Source of the DNA: Fischerella muscicola SAG 1427-1 = PCC 73103
GTDB lineage: Bacteria; Cyanobacteriota; Cyanobacteriia; Cyanobacteriales; Nostocaceae
NCBI RefSeq assembly: GCF_000317245.1
Contig: NZ_AJLJ01000050.1
Span: 30,260-94,259, forward strand
Length of the DNA: 64,000 nucleotides
Direction of reading: 5' to 3'
Below, piece by piece: positions 44,401 through 53,931 of this stretch (the stretch's first letter is position 1; the number at the start of each line of letters is the position of its first letter). The notes under the pieces are model-generated. The model was not told where the DNA came from. It did not search any database and was given only the letters and a program-made list of their open reading frames with translations. The position numbers and the translations under genes are program-made.

Positions 44401-46338
44401 CGGCGTTTTGACGGAGAGTATCGTTGGATTTTGGATATAGGCATTCCTCGGTTTACACCAGATGGCAGTTTTGTTGGTTACATCGGTTCCTGTATAGACA
44501 TCAATGATCGTAAATGCGTTGAGGCTGAACGGGCGAGACTACTTGAGCGCCAGCAACAACAGACTCGCCGTTTACAAAAGTTGGCTGAGGCATCTCTGAC
44601 GATTAACTCGACGCTATCACTCAATGAGAGATTGCAATTGATCACAGAGCAAGCCCGCAATATTATTGGAGCGCATCAATCTGTTACCAGTATGACGGTT
44701 GACAACAATTGGGCGCAGGCAATTCATACGGTGTCCTTCTCAGACAAATACGTCCAGTGGCAGGATTTTAACGAGAAGCCAAATGGTTCTGGTATTTATA
44801 CACTAGTCTGCCGTACGCAATGCCCAATACGCATGACCCAAGCTGAACTAGAAGCCCATCCCGCTTGGCAGAAATTTGGTAACAAAACAGATGGACATCC
44901 ACCGATGCGCGGTTGGCTAGCGGCACCTCTGACGAGCCGTAACGGCAATAACCTCGGTTTAATTCAGCTTTCTGATAAATACGAGGGAGAATTTAATGCA
45001 GAAGACGAAGCCATTTTGGTGCAACTGGCTCAAATGGCGTCAACGGCGATTGATAATGCCCAACTCTACGAGGAGTCTCAACGAGCCAATCGCATCAAAG
45101 ATGAATTTTTGGCGGTGTTGTCTCACGAGTTGCGATCGCCTCTCAACCCGATTTTGGGCTGGTCTCAATTACTCCAGACTCACAAAATTGATGTTGCAAG
45201 AACCGCGCAAGCCCTAAGTATTATTGAACGCAATGCCAAATTACAGGCAGGACTAATTGACGACTTGCTGGATGTCTCTCGAATTTTACGGGGTAAACTT
45301 AGCCTTCAGATTTGTCCTGTGGATTTGGTATCAACGATTCAAGCAGCAATGGAAACAGTGCAGCTAGCAGCCCAAGCCAAGTTAATCGATTTGCAATTTA
45401 CGATATTAGATTTTGAACCGGGAAACAATGAGCAGGTTCTAGAATATAGCGCAACCTATGAACAATCAAACAATCTAAAATCCATAGACGCTTCTGCGGC
45501 TACCTACGGAAGCCACTCCGTGTCGAAGCGCAGGGTAATCCAAAATCCAAAATACCAAGTTATGGGTGACTCAAATCGATTACAGCAAGTGATTTGGAAT
45601 CTTCTCTCCAACGCTGTCAAGTTCACACCTGAAGAGGGACAAGTAAATATTCGACTAGAACGCTTTGGATCTCAAGCTCAGATCGTCGTCAGCGATACGG
45701 GTAAGGGCATTTTCCCTGAATTTCTTCCCTATGTATTTGAACACTTCCGCCAAGCAGACGCCGCTACAACCAGAAAGTTTGGTGGATTAGGGTTAGGGTT
45801 GGCGATTGTCCGTCATTTAGTCGAACTGCACGGTGGGACAGTTCAGGCTGCAAGTCCAGGGGAAAATCAGGGAGCAACTTTTACCGTCAGACTCCCGCTC
45901 ATGCTAACTCAACCTCAGACGAATCAGGACACTCTACACTCAGAGCAATCCCTAGATTTAAAGGGTGTAAAAATTTTAGTCGTGGATGATGATGCAGATA
46001 CACGGGAATTTACTGCTTTCCTGCTGGAGGAATATGGAGCGAAAGTGACAGCAGTGGCCTCAGCAACCGAAGCACTGATCACTTTCACCCACCTCCAACC
46101 AGATATTTTGTTAAGCGATATTGGAATGCCAGATATTGATGGATACATGTTAATGCAGCAGGTGAGAAACCTGCCCCCAGAACAGGGAGGACAAATTCCG
46201 GCGATCGCTTTGACTGCTTATGCTGGAGAAATCGACTACCAACAAGCCCTAAGTGTGGGCTTTCAAAAGCATGTTTCTAAGCCAGTAGATCCAGTCAAAC
46301 TTATTGAGGTAATTACTAGCCTAGTGGGTAAAAAATAA
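41404..46338 (+). CDS. Very large double hybrid histidine kinase
   Basis: 1644 residues, no membrane segment; GTG start with GAGGAG about ten bases upstream. Order: PAS-like (about 20-155); GAF (170-325); HisKA with His359 (SHEFRTPLTL); HATPase (NAFKF, DTGTGI, GSGIGL); receiver with Asp712 (LTDIMMPK); PAS (about 805-915); PAS/PAC (923-1045); GAF (1060-1225); second HisKA with His1241 (SHELRSPLNP); second HATPase (NAVKF, DTGKGI, GGLGLGL); second receiver with Asp1572 (LSDIGMPD). It thus holds two complete kinase-receiver units for an internal relay. Two linkers (about 618-660 and 1360-1386) are encoded by dispersed repeats. Stimulus and output are unknown. Confidence 0.88.
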   Translation: MTQEVRTTTTEDIFAGGGEMGTLMRSLDWSQTPLGQVSEWPQSLKTCVRIMLTSRQPMFVWWGEELINLYNDAYKAIVGGKHPEALGQPASHVWREIWDQIGPRAESAMLKNEGTYDEALLLIMERNGYPEETYYTFSYSPVLNDQGGTGGIICANTDDTQGIISERQLTLLRELAAKTADARTFDQACTLSVNCLGTNPYDLPFAMIYLVDPDKQRVFLAGTCGIERDHATVPEIVDIDSNSVWPFAEVIRTQNISLVSNLALSFDNLPTGAWQHPPHQAVAVPIAPSGQTGKAGILIAALNPFRLFDDNYKRFIDLISAQIAASIGNAQAYEEERKRAEALAELDRAKTVFFSNISHEFRTPLTLMLGPLEETLAAADHATLATQRQQLEMVHRNSLRLLKLVNTLLDFSRIEAGRVQAAYEPTDLAMLTTDLAAVFRSAIERAGMRLVVDCPPLPEKVYVDREMWEKILLNLLSNAFKFTFEGEIVVALRYCRDHVELEVRDTGTGIPTEEIPRLFERFHRVQGVRGRTYEGSGIGLSLVQELVRLHGGTIDVTSVINQGTSFTVSIPTGHAHLPNEYLDQGKAQRIKATSSLASTTIGAASYVEEALRWLPEEGNGGDKGDRGDRGDKGDRGDRGENSPVSSVSSVSSVSSVSLPSPAHILLADDNADMRDYVKRLLLSQGYEVETVADGEAALAAVSQQMPDLVLTDIMMPKLDGLDLLQQLRANPNTREIPIILLSARAGEESRIEGLETGADDYLIKPFSARELVARVEANLKMAQMRQEAARREQELRIQTEAARNQISNILESITDAFVAFDDQWRYTYVNQEATRLLHKTREELLGKQVWEEVFPEEVGNLSYQELHRAVREQVSVVFEEFGQPIGKWLEIHAYPSLEGIAVYFRDITNRKRAEEAQRESEERFRIMADSSPVLIWMSGLDKLCDYFNQPWLDFTGRTLEEELGNGWVENVHPEDLQLCTDTYFTAFDARQKFMIEYRLRRFDGEYRWILDIGIPRFTPDGSFVGYIGSCIDINDRKCVEAERARLLERQQQQTRRLQKLAEASLTINSTLSLNERLQLITEQARNIIGAHQSVTSMTVDNNWAQAIHTVSFSDKYVQWQDFNEKPNGSGIYTLVCRTQCPIRMTQAELEAHPAWQKFGNKTDGHPPMRGWLAAPLTSRNGNNLGLIQLSDKYEGEFNAEDEAILVQLAQMASTAIDNAQLYEESQRANRIKDEFLAVLSHELRSPLNPILGWSQLLQTHKIDVARTAQALSIIERNAKLQAGLIDDLLDVSRILRGKLSLQICPVDLVSTIQAAMETVQLAAQAKLIDLQFTILDFEPGNNEQVLEYSATYEQSNNLKSIDASAATYGSHSVSKRRVIQNPKYQVMGDSNRLQQVIWNLLSNAVKFTPEEGQVNIRLERFGSQAQIVVSDTGKGIFPEFLPYVFEHFRQADAATTRKFGGLGLGLAIVRHLVELHGGTVQAASPGENQGATFTVRLPLMLTQPQTNQDTLHSEQSLDLKGVKILVVDDDADTREFTAFLLEEYGAKVTAVASATEALITFTHLQPDILLSDIGMPDIDGYMLMQQVRNLPPEQGGQIPAIALTAYAGEIDYQQALSVGFQKHVSKPVDPVKLIEVITSLVGKK
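43255..43385. repeat. In-frame tandem/inverted repeat inside the large kinase
   Basis: GGGAGACA/GGGAGATA units (about seven) followed by ATTCCCCC and five CGTGTCCTC-type units. The two halves are complementary in character, as in intergenic repeats. They encode a (GDRGDK)n run followed by SSVSSVSSVS between kinase and receiver domains. Confidence 0.8.
45482..45560. repeat. Second in-frame repeat inside the large kinase
   Basis: AGACGCTTCTGCGGCTACC...GGAAGCCACT resembles the intergenic element at 40767, and AATCCAAAATCCAAAAT equals the common repeat near 12458. It encodes SIDASAATYGSHSV...IQNPKYQ within the second HATPase region, before the N-box. Confidence 0.7.
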
Positions 46339-46536
46339 TTCAACCTCGAACGGTTAACAGGGAACTCTTAACAGGGTGTGAGGGTAGCCCCGTTTGGTAT
46401 TGCTTAACAGCCAGAAATAGACAATTTGTGCTAAAATTGTAACAAATTATGGCAATTATTCAAGCTTAGTTTGTAATAATTTTGCTTATTTCCGCTTTAA
46501 TCGCTAAAACTAGCCATTATTGGAGTTTTTTAGGCT

Positions 46537-49119
46537 ATGACAACCTCTCAGGAGAGGATTATCCCTACAGATCTGCGAAACGAAATGTCCAGGTCTTACC
46601 TGGAGTATGCCATGAGCGTCATTGTTGGACGGGCGCTACCAGATGCCAGGGATGGTCTGAAACCTGTCCATCGGCGTATTCTCTACGCTATGCATGAGTT
46701 GGGGTTGACCTCAGATCGTCCTTTCCGTAAATGTGCGCGTGTTGTAGGGGAAGTTTTGGGTAAATATCACCCCCACGGCGACACAGCAGTGTATGACGCC
46801 TTGGTGCGGATGGCGCAGGATTTTTCCATGCGATCGCCTTTAATTGCAGGGCATGGTAATTTTGGCTCCGTAGATAACGACCCTCCGGCGGCAATGCGTT
46901 ACACCGAATGCCGCTTGCAAGCTTTGACTAGCGATGCTCTCCTGCAAGATATCGAGTCGGAAACCGTAGATTTTGTTGACAACTTCGACGGTTCCCAGCA
47001 AGAACCGACTGTGTTACCCGCACGATTACCACAGTTGTTATTGAATGGTTCTTCGGGGATCGCTGTTGGGATGGCAACCAACATCCCGCCCCATAATTTG
47101 GGTGAATTGATTGATGGGTTAGTAGCAGTAATTCATAACCCAGAAATAACTGATACCCAATTAATGCAGTATATCCACGGCCCTGACTTTCCGACTGGCG
47201 CTCAAATTCTTGGTACTGCGGCGATCAAAGAAGCTTACACCACTGGACGCGGTTCTATAACCATGCGTGGTGTAGCAAATATTGAAACTATCGAAATGCG
47301 GGGACGCCCAGAAAGAGAAGCGATTATCGTCACCGAGTTACCGTATCAAACCAACAAAGCAGCATTAATTGAGAAAATCGCCGAGTTAGTAAACGACAAG
47401 CGCATCGAGGGAATAGCTGACATCCGAGATGAAAGCGATCGCGATGGGATGCGAATTGTGATCGAACTCAAGCGCGACGCCTATCCCCGTGTGGTTCTCA
47501 ACAACCTCTACAAGCAAACTCCCCTACAAGCTAATTTTGGGGCGAATATGCTGGCGTTGGTCAACGGTGAACCTCAAATCTTGACGATCAAGCAGTTTCT
47601 ACAAGTATTTCTGGATTTTCGTATCGAAGCGATCACCAGACGCACCCAGTACGAACTGCGGAAAGCCGAAGAACGTGACCATCTCTTGCAAGGGTTATTA
47701 ATTGCCCTATCTCACCTCGATGAAATTATTGCTTTAATTCGCCACGCTGCTGATACACCAACAGCCAAGGGAGAATTAATCACAACTTACGGACTATCAG
47801 AAGTGCAAGCAGATGCAATTTTACAAATGCAACTGCGACGCTTAACAGCCCTAGAAGCAGATAAAATCCGCCAAGAACATGAAGCACTACAAGCCCAAAT
47901 CGCCGACTTGCAAGATATCTTGGCAAAGCGAGAACGGATACTGCAAATTATCGAAACCGAAATCCAGTCTCTTAAAACTAAATTTGCTACACCTCGACGT
48001 ACGGTAATTACGCACGGAGAAGGCGACTTAGAAGACATAGACTTAATCGCCAACGAAAAAGCGATCATTTTAATTACCGAACAAGGCTATATCAAACGGA
48101 TGCCCGTCAACACCTTTGAAGCCCAAAACCGTGCCACCAGAGGTAAAGCGGCTGCCAAAGTCAAAGACGATGATGGCGTCGAGCATTTCTTAACCTGCTG
48201 TGACCACGATAGCCTATTATTCTTTAGCGATCGCGGTGTAGTTTACTGCCTCAAAGCCTACCAAATTCCCGTAAGTTCCCGTACCAGTCGCGGCACAGCG
48301 ATTGTGCAGATGTTGCCAATTCCCAAAGAAGAAAAAATTACCTCCATCGTACCCGTCAGTGAGTTTACCAGCGATGAGTATTTGGTCATGCTCACCAAAG
48401 GTGGCAACATCAAGAAAACCGTACTGGAAGCCTTTAGTAACATTCGTGCCAACGGCTTAATTGCCATTTCCCTAGAAGAAGGCGATCAACTGCGCTGGGT
48501 ACGACGAGCAAAAGTCGAAGACAGCGTGATTATTGGTTCCCGTCAAGGTATGGCGATTCACTTCCGTTGTAACCATGAACAACTGCGTCCTTTGGGTCGT
48601 GCGACTCGTGGTGTGAAATCCATGAAACTCAAAGCAAAAGATGAACTAGTCGGAATGGATATTCTACCCGCAGCCGTTCTAGATAATTTGACTCCGATTT
48701 CAGAAGCAGAAATCGAAGCGATCGAAACCGAAGAAATCGAAACCGAAGAATCCACAGAAGTACCAGGTAACGGCCATGAGGGACCATGGGTACTAGTAAT
48801 TACAATTGGAGGTTACGGTAAACGCGTACCAGTTGCTCAGTTCCGCTTGCAAAATCGGGCTGGTCAAGGTTTAATGGCAACCAAATTCAAAAACCGCAAA
48901 ATCAAAGACCAACTAGCCAACCTACACATTGTCAACAACGACGATGAAATTATGATGGTTACAAGTCGCGGTATCATCATCAGACAGGCAGTAAATGCAA
49001 TTTCCGTCCAATCCCGTTCTGCCACAGGAGTACGGGTACAACGTCTAGACGAAGATGATGTAATTACAGGAGTAGCGATCGTTCCCCCTGATACTGGTGA
49101 TGCGACAGAAACAGAGTAA
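46537..49119 (+). CDS. gyrA: DNA gyrase subunit A
   Basis: Breakage-reunion subunit of the type IIA topoisomerase that supercoils DNA. 860 residues. [17 protein letters not shown], the quinolone region [10 protein letters not shown] with Thr83 and Asp87 (E. coli numbering coincides), and the active-site Tyr122 in AMRYTECRL are intact. The C-terminal pinwheel starts near residue 505 with blades such as [17 protein letters not shown] units; the GyrA box reads QNRATRGKA, a degenerate form that I believe is normal in cyanobacteria. An acidic loop ([15 protein letters not shown]) interrupts the pinwheel. ATG at 46537; the lnt gene overlaps its last 23 bases in another frame. Confidence 0.95.
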   Translation: MTTSQERIIPTDLRNEMSRSYLEYAMSVIVGRALPDARDGLKPVHRRILYAMHELGLTSDRPFRKCARVVGEVLGKYHPHGDTAVYDALVRMAQDFSMRSPLIAGHGNFGSVDNDPPAAMRYTECRLQALTSDALLQDIESETVDFVDNFDGSQQEPTVLPARLPQLLLNGSSGIAVGMATNIPPHNLGELIDGLVAVIHNPEITDTQLMQYIHGPDFPTGAQILGTAAIKEAYTTGRGSITMRGVANIETIEMRGRPEREAIIVTELPYQTNKAALIEKIAELVNDKRIEGIADIRDESDRDGMRIVIELKRDAYPRVVLNNLYKQTPLQANFGANMLALVNGEPQILTIKQFLQVFLDFRIEAITRRTQYELRKAEERDHLLQGLLIALSHLDEIIALIRHAADTPTAKGELITTYGLSEVQADAILQMQLRRLTALEADKIRQEHEALQAQIADLQDILAKRERILQIIETEIQSLKTKFATPRRTVITHGEGDLEDIDLIANEKAIILITEQGYIKRMPVNTFEAQNRATRGKAAAKVKDDDGVEHFLTCCDHDSLLFFSDRGVVYCLKAYQIPVSSRTSRGTAIVQMLPIPKEEKITSIVPVSEFTSDEYLVMLTKGGNIKKTVLEAFSNIRANGLIAISLEEGDQLRWVRRAKVEDSVIIGSRQGMAIHFRCNHEQLRPLGRATRGVKSMKLKAKDELVGMDILPAAVLDNLTPISEAEIEAIETEEIETEESTEVPGNGHEGPWVLVITIGGYGKRVPVAQFRLQNRAGQGLMATKFKNRKIKDQLANLHIVNNDDEIMMVTSRGIIIRQAVNAISVQSRSATGVRVQRLDEDDVITGVAIVPPDTGDATETE

Positions 49120-50809
49120 GAAAGGACACGGGGACAAGGAGATACGGGGACGAGGGGAAAGCTTTACTCTCCGCCTCCGCGCGTCTCCACTTCTGCGTTT
49201 CGCGATCGCCCTACTTAGTGGTATTTTGATGGGGCTGACCGTCGCCCCCGTCAATGCTTGGTTTTTAGCATGGTTCGCCCTAGCGCCTCTATGGATATTA
49301 GTAATTAAAAATGAAAAATTAAAAATTAAAAATGACTGGCAAAATCCTTCATCTTTAATTTTTAATTCTCAATTTTTAATTGGTTTAGCTTGGGGTATTG
49401 GTTATCACGGTCTAGCCCTATCTTGGATCACAGGAATTCACCCCATGACTTGGATGGGGGTTCCTTGGTTAGCAAGTTTGGGAATAGCTGTTTTTTGTTG
49501 GATATTCATCACTCTCTGGGGTGCTGCATCTGTAGCGCTGTGGGCAACAGGGATGAGAATTATTTGTAATTCTATCCAACAACCCTATGCTCGTGTGCTG
49601 ATTGGTACTGCTTTGTGGTGTGGTTTCGAGACTATCTTGAGTTGGGGGGCCTTATTTTGGAGTTCTATTTCATACACACAAAGTCCGTATAATCTCGCAA
49701 TTTTGCATCTGGATCAACTTTCTGGGCCTTATGCGGTAACAGCAGCTATTGTCGCCGTGAATGGGTTAATTGCCGAAGCTTTTATCAACCGCAGAGGCGC
49801 AGAGAACGCAGAGAGAATTTCCTCTGTGTTCTCTGCGCCTCTGTGGTTCGTTAATAAATATCTAATTACCGCTACGGGGTTATTAATTACCCTACACCTA
49901 ATTGGTTTTGGTTTATATACTCGTCCCCTAGTACAACCACCAGCCGCAGCCCTGAAGGTCGGAATTATTCAAGGTAATATTCCTAACCAAATAAAACTTT
50001 ATCCAGAAGGCTTACGTCGGGCTTTAGAAGGCTATACTACTGGATATTTAAGCTTAGTAGATCAAGGAGTAGAGGCTGTACTGACACCAGAAGGGGCCTT
50101 ACCTTTCTTTGAGCGTAATATTATACATAGTTCCTTGGTGGCGGCGGTGCGATCGCAAGGGGTGGTGGCTTGGATTGGCGGTTTTGGACACAAGGGAAGA
50201 AGTTATACAAATAGCTTGCTGACTGTCACGGAAGATGGTAGGGTTTTTAGCCGTTACGACAAGGTGAAGTTAGTACCTATTGGTGAGTATGTGCCGTTTG
50301 AAGAACTTTTAGGCGGTATTATCAGTCGCTTGTCACCACTGGATGAACACCAAGTTCCTGGTTCACCAAATCAAATTTTTAACACGCCTTTTGGTCGTGC
50401 GATCGCAGGTATTTGCTACGAATCTGCTTTTCCTGAAGTATTTCGCTATCAAGCGAAAGCAGGCGGACAATTTATTCTCAGCTCATCAAATGATGCTCAT
50501 TATAGTGCATCAATGCCAGCCCAGCATCACGCCCAGGATATCATGCGGGCAATCGAAACTGATAGATGGGCAGTACGGGCAACAAATACAGGATATTCAG
50601 CTTTTGTAGATCCCCATGGGAGAACAAAATGGATATCGGGACATAATACTTACGAGATTCACGCTGAAACGATTTATCGGCGCCAGACACAGACTTTATA
50701 TGTGCGTTGGGGTGATTGGTTAACACCGTTGTTATTAGTATCAGCTGGGGGAGTATGGCTGATCAATTTTTTGACTGTCCGACTCTCACGCAAGCAGGAG
50801 TTGAACTAG
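49097..50809 (+). CDS. lnt: Apolipoprotein N-acyltransferase
   Basis: Membrane enzyme adding the third acyl chain to lipoproteins. 570 residues with N-terminal and interspersed helices, then a periplasmic nitrilase-like domain. The catalytic triad is Glu332 (TPEGALPF), Lys389 ([15 protein letters not shown]) and Cys440 ([10 protein letters not shown]). Start ATG at 49097 overlaps gyrA by 23 bases; the first about 25 residues ([15 protein letters not shown]) are encoded by repeat-like DNA and are doubtful. Two further repeats are inserted in frame in loops (49302-49381, 49789-49846). Its 3' end overlaps the convergent VirB9-like gene by 47 bases. Confidence 0.92.
   Translation: MMRQKQSKKGHGDKEIRGRGESFTLRLRASPLLRFAIALLSGILMGLTVAPVNAWFLAWFALAPLWILVIKNEKLKIKNDWQNPSSLIFNSQFLIGLAWGIGYHGLALSWITGIHPMTWMGVPWLASLGIAVFCWIFITLWGAASVALWATGMRIICNSIQQPYARVLIGTALWCGFETILSWGALFWSSISYTQSPYNLAILHLDQLSGPYAVTAAIVAVNGLIAEAFINRRGAENAERISSVFSAPLWFVNKYLITATGLLITLHLIGFGLYTRPLVQPPAAALKVGIIQGNIPNQIKLYPEGLRRALEGYTTGYLSLVDQGVEAVLTPEGALPFFERNIIHSSLVAAVRSQGVVAWIGGFGHKGRSYTNSLLTVTEDGRVFSRYDKVKLVPIGEYVPFEELLGGIISRLSPLDEHQVPGSPNQIFNTPFGRAIAGICYESAFPEVFRYQAKAGGQFILSSSNDAHYSASMPAQHHAQDIMRAIETDRWAVRATNTGYSAFVDPHGRTKWISGHNTYEIHAETIYRRQTQTLYVRWGDWLTPLLLVSAGGVWLINFLTVRLSRKQELN
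49302..49381. repeat. In-frame AT-rich inverted repeat in lnt
   Basis: AATTAAAAATGAAAAATTAA-type units on the left and TTTAATTTTTAATTCTCAAT on the right form an inverted repeat. It encodes about 26 residues ([21 protein letters not shown]) between two helices, directly before the conserved [10 protein letters not shown]. Confidence 0.7.
49789..49846. repeat. In-frame 58-bp palindromic repeat in lnt
   Basis: Left arm 49789-49813 and right arm 49822-49846 are complementary at 23 of 25 positions (core GCAGAGGCGCAGAGAAC). This is a widespread intergenic palindrome of Nostocales. Here it encodes [20 protein letters not shown] in a loop between two membrane helices. Confidence 0.85.
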
Positions 50810-51350
50810 CAGTAGGGGGGTCAGGGTAAATTGCTAAAGTATGATATTGGGGAGCACCAGTATCATAAACAATTTCAAAGGTGTATAATTTGTTTTTCCC
50901 GCCTCCTTCAGTAACTACTGTTAAAAGTGTTTTATCGGCGTTAGGTAGACCAGGAATATTTATTTTCTTAATTCGTCTGAGTTGAATTACATGCGCTGCG
51001 GAGTTTTTACAATCTCCGGCGTTGTTATTACGGTCTGGGCCAAACTGCATACACATTGGCCCATCAAAATCCATTGTCACCTGGGATGGGTCATTTAACC
51101 AAACTTTTTTTATTGTTTCTCCAGCTGGAATAAAACTTAAATTTGTCCCTTGCTGAAACCAGACGTTGACAGTAGGTGTTGCTCCTCCTAAACCTTGCGC
51201 TTGACAAGAAAACATGGAACGGAGAACAGCATTATTTGCCAAAGCACGACCTGCTACCATGATGATTGCAGTGGAAAAAATTAGGGAAGCTAGATTAAAA
51301 AAATAAGAATTTTTTAGGGGTTTGAATAGCAGGTTAATGTGATGTTTCAT
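50763..51350 (-). CDS. VirB9/TraK-like secreted protein of the T4SS-like locus
   Basis: 195 residues from ATG 51350; the frame extends to 51443 through repeat-derived leader (MSFVICHFSFVITN) that I reject. A hydrophobic N-terminal signal ends near AGRALAN. The body has a beta-rich pattern like the VirB9/TrbG/TraK N-terminal domain: NLSFIPAGETIKKVWLNDPS, VIQLRRIKKINIPGLP, TLLTVVTEGGGKNKLYTFEI. This match is an inference from motif order, strengthened by its place right after the VirB10-like gene. In T4SSs, VirB9 is the outer-membrane core partner of VirB10. Overlaps the convergent lnt by 47 bases. Confidence 0.55.
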   Translation of the reverse strand: MKHHINLLFKPLKNSYFFNLASLIFSTAIIMVAGRALANNAVLRSMFSCQAQGLGGATPTVNVWFQQGTNLSFIPAGETIKKVWLNDPSQVTMDFDGPMCMQFGPDRNNNAGDCKNSAAHVIQLRRIKKINIPGLPNADKTLLTVVTEGGGKNKLYTFEIVYDTGAPQYHTLAIYPDPPTASSTPACVRVGQSKN

Positions 51351-51390
51351 ATCATGTCCGCTTGAACACTTAATACCATCCGTTGAGGTC

Positions 51391-51445
51391 GGTAATTGGT
51401 AATTGGTAATGACAAATGAGAAATGACAAATAACAAATGACAACT
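51391..51445. repeat. Heptamer repeats between VirB10-like and VirB9-like genes
   Basis: GGTAATTGGTAATTGGTAAT followed by GACAAATGAGAAATGACAAATAAC units. They spuriously extend the downstream open frame upstream of its true ATG. Confidence 0.65.
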
Positions 51446-51480
51446 CTCGCCAGTAGTTTCAGTGTCCCGATCTACTGACA

Positions 51481-53103
51481 TTAAAGCTGCATGGTTTGAT
51501 TGATATATATTTCTATTTCTTTTCCTGCTGGTAAAAACCAAATGTTAGTGCGTTGCATTGCTTGAGAAATCGCCTGTTGATTACGCTGGGTAATTTGGGG
51601 AACTACTGTTTTCACTCCACCTTCTAAAATCCCAGCAAAGAGATTGCGTCGAGGATTGCTGTTCGTAACAACAGTACCTGTAGAAGTCGTAGTAACTTGC
51701 GATTCTGTACGATTAAACAATTCTGCGGCTTTCCCAATCCCCCCCAATACGAATTGTTGAGCATCAATCATAGTGGTGGATGTTCCTTTTTTATATTGGT
51801 TTGCAATTAGAGGTTTTCCAGCCGACGCACGAATTAGGATGGCATTTTGTGGTAGATTTTGCTCTGTCAGGTTGCCATTGTTTTCTCTAATTAATTTAAC
51901 TACATTCAACTGCACTAAACCTTGCTCAGAAATAGAACTAACTTGAGTCAACAATTCAGTTTTTTCTGGTAATACAACCTCACCATCTATTGATTTTAAT
52001 GGTTCTTTTAAACGAACTACAAATACATTTTGAGGACTATTATCTTTATTATTATTGTTTGTTGCTCTACTAGTTTCTCCAAAAACAGCAGTAGCTAATA
52101 CAGCTTTCACACTAGTTCCTACTCTTACAGACTTCGGACTATTTGGTCGTGCTTGACTAACAACAGAACTTGGTGGTTCTGGCGTATTATCCTGGGATTG
52201 AGAGTTGGTCGTTTGTGTTGGAACTTTAGTATTTTGTACAGGTACAGGTACAGAAGCCGGACGATTTACATTGGTATTATTAGGTGTAGCAACAGCTAAT
52301 ACTTGACCATAGCTACCTAATTTTGATAATCTTGACCATTCTTGCAATGGATCTGGTGTAGGTTGGGGAGTGAATTGAACTGTTGGTTGAATTTCTGGTG
52401 TGGGAACTACAGGTAGCGGTGAAGTAGATTGTGGTGGAGTTTGGGGTACTTTAACGACCCGCGTTACTACCCTTGGCGGCATGTAAACTGTTTTTGTAGG
52501 TGTAGGTGTTGTTTGCAAAGCAATTTTGGGTCTGTTATCTCTGGAATTTGCTAGCTGAGAAGTTGATTGTCGTGGTGCGACTTTTGGAGTTCTTAGCTGT
52601 TGCTGTGCTAATTTCACTGCTTGTGCTTGTTCAGCTAAGGCTAATTTTGTTTTTAAAGTCTCTACTTCTCCTTCTAGTAGTTGTAGACGCGTCTCAGTGC
52701 TTGTTTGCGGCGCTTTTGGTGAAACTATATTAGTTTTTCTGGGTTTTTGATTGTTAGCGCTCATCAGCTGTGATAAAAAAGCACCAGCCACTAAAACTAA
52801 AGCAAAAGTCGTAGTCCCTACCAAAGCTAATTTCGCAAAAGGATTTGATGAGAAGGTCTGCTTAGTGGAAACTTCTGGTGGTGGAGAAGGTGAAGAGGAA
52901 GATGGCTGTGGTAAATTGAGTGCATCTTCCTGTACTTCTGTTTCTGTTTGTGTTTCAATCGTTGGAGACTCCTCCTCAAAACCAACCAGTTTTGCCATTT
53001 GCAGTTCCCAATCAGATAATCCTAGTTCCGGTTGGTAATTCTCATGAATCGGAGTATCTATATTTTCTGGATGGGTTTCTGATGGAATAGAATATCGAGT
53101 CAT
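51481..53103 (-). CDS. VirB10/TrbI-like T4SS core protein
   Basis: 540 residues: a cytoplasmic N-terminus of about 95 residues, a single membrane helix (KLALVGTTTFALVLVAGAF, about 92-112), a coiled coil (RLQLLEGEVETLKTKLALAE), and a long Pro/Thr/Gln-rich periplasmic stretch. A C-terminal VirB10 domain follows (about 325-540): RVGTSVKAVLATAVF, VFVVRLKEPLKSIDGEVVLP, LIRASAGKPLIA, ending FLPAGKEIEIYINQTMQL like the outer-membrane end of TrbI/VirB10. In T4SSs it spans both membranes and links the inner platform to the VirB9 ring. Upstream are two VirB8-like genes; 25 bp separate it from the nearer one. Confidence 0.8.
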   Translation of the reverse strand: MTRYSIPSETHPENIDTPIHENYQPELGLSDWELQMAKLVGFEEESPTIETQTETEVQEDALNLPQPSSSSPSPPPEVSTKQTFSSNPFAKLALVGTTTFALVLVAGAFLSQLMSANNQKPRKTNIVSPKAPQTSTETRLQLLEGEVETLKTKLALAEQAQAVKLAQQQLRTPKVAPRQSTSQLANSRDNRPKIALQTTPTPTKTVYMPPRVVTRVVKVPQTPPQSTSPLPVVPTPEIQPTVQFTPQPTPDPLQEWSRLSKLGSYGQVLAVATPNNTNVNRPASVPVPVQNTKVPTQTTNSQSQDNTPEPPSSVVSQARPNSPKSVRVGTSVKAVLATAVFGETSRATNNNNKDNSPQNVFVVRLKEPLKSIDGEVVLPEKTELLTQVSSISEQGLVQLNVVKLIRENNGNLTEQNLPQNAILIRASAGKPLIANQYKKGTSTTMIDAQQFVLGGIGKAAELFNRTESQVTTTSTGTVVTNSNPRRNLFAGILEGGVKTVVPQITQRNQQAISQAMQRTNIWFLPAGKEIEIYINQTMQL

Positions 53104-53128
53104 AATAAAGCTTTAGTTTATAGTTTAA

Positions 53129-53806
53129 TCAGGAACAGTTTTTATCTTTGATGTCGCATATATTGTAGATTTCTAGTCTAGCTTCACCGATCCGGTAAGC
53201 CGCTATATGCCAGGAGAGTGGTATATCTGGTAATGTAGCTTTTTGATTATCTATGGCTTGGATTAAGATTTGTTTATTGAATGCGATCGCTTTCCCTAAT
53301 CTATCAGAATTGCTAAAGATTAATTGATTTCCTTGTAACTCTACTTTCCACTTGCCATTAGCAATTTTTACAGGTTGAGAAATTCTTTGAATAATAAAAA
53401 CACTTTCAGCACCGCGATTCGCAAATTGGTTGACTGTATTCGTATTAATAATCTCGGATTGAAATTTTTGCTTGACGTCTTTTGTTAAAAGTTCTGAACT
53501 AATTTCCCATATAATTTCCGGAGACTGCTGTTTAGACCAAGTTAGCATTAAGGTCATTGTTTCACCGACGAAACGCCGGATTGTGTCTGGATATCTTTCT
53601 AAATTTTGTGTGGGGTCTGCTGTAATCGCACGACCATCAGCGAGTTGTACTAAACTTTGAGGAGTTAATTGCTTACTTAGCTGCTGCAAAATAGAACCGT
53701 GGAACATTAGTATGAGCAATGCAAAAATATTTAAACCAAATGTTCCTACTGCAAACAGTGGCAATATACTACTTTTCTTTTTATTTTCTTGTTTAAGTAA
53801 CTGCAT
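53129..53806 (-). CDS. VirB8/TraE-like bitopic protein, copy 2
   Basis: 225 residues: a short basic N-terminus, one membrane helix (LPLFAVGTFGLNIFALLILMF, about 16-36) and a periplasmic domain of about 185 residues with VQLADGRAITA, RRFVGETMTLMLTWS, IIQRISQPVKIANGKWKVEL and RLEIYNICD. Topology and size match VirB8/TraE; sequence identity cannot be judged by eye. It is a diverged paralogue of the next gene (same motif order). Function as an inner-membrane assembly factor is inferred from locus and topology. Confidence 0.6.
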   Translation of the reverse strand: MQLLKQENKKKSSILPLFAVGTFGLNIFALLILMFHGSILQQLSKQLTPQSLVQLADGRAITADPTQNLERYPDTIRRFVGETMTLMLTWSKQQSPEIIWEISSELLTKDVKQKFQSEIINTNTVNQFANRGAESVFIIQRISQPVKIANGKWKVELQGNQLIFSNSDRLGKAIAFNKQILIQAIDNQKATLPDIPLSWHIAAYRIGEARLEIYNICDIKDKNCS

Positions 53807-53931
53807 AATTTAGTTATATTAAATTATATTTCACGTATGTTAAATAGCAATCAAACTCTAATTATTTTTAGGAAGTGTCTTACGTGTCTACACTATAAAA
53901 AAGAATTAGAACCAACATAATTTACAAATTA

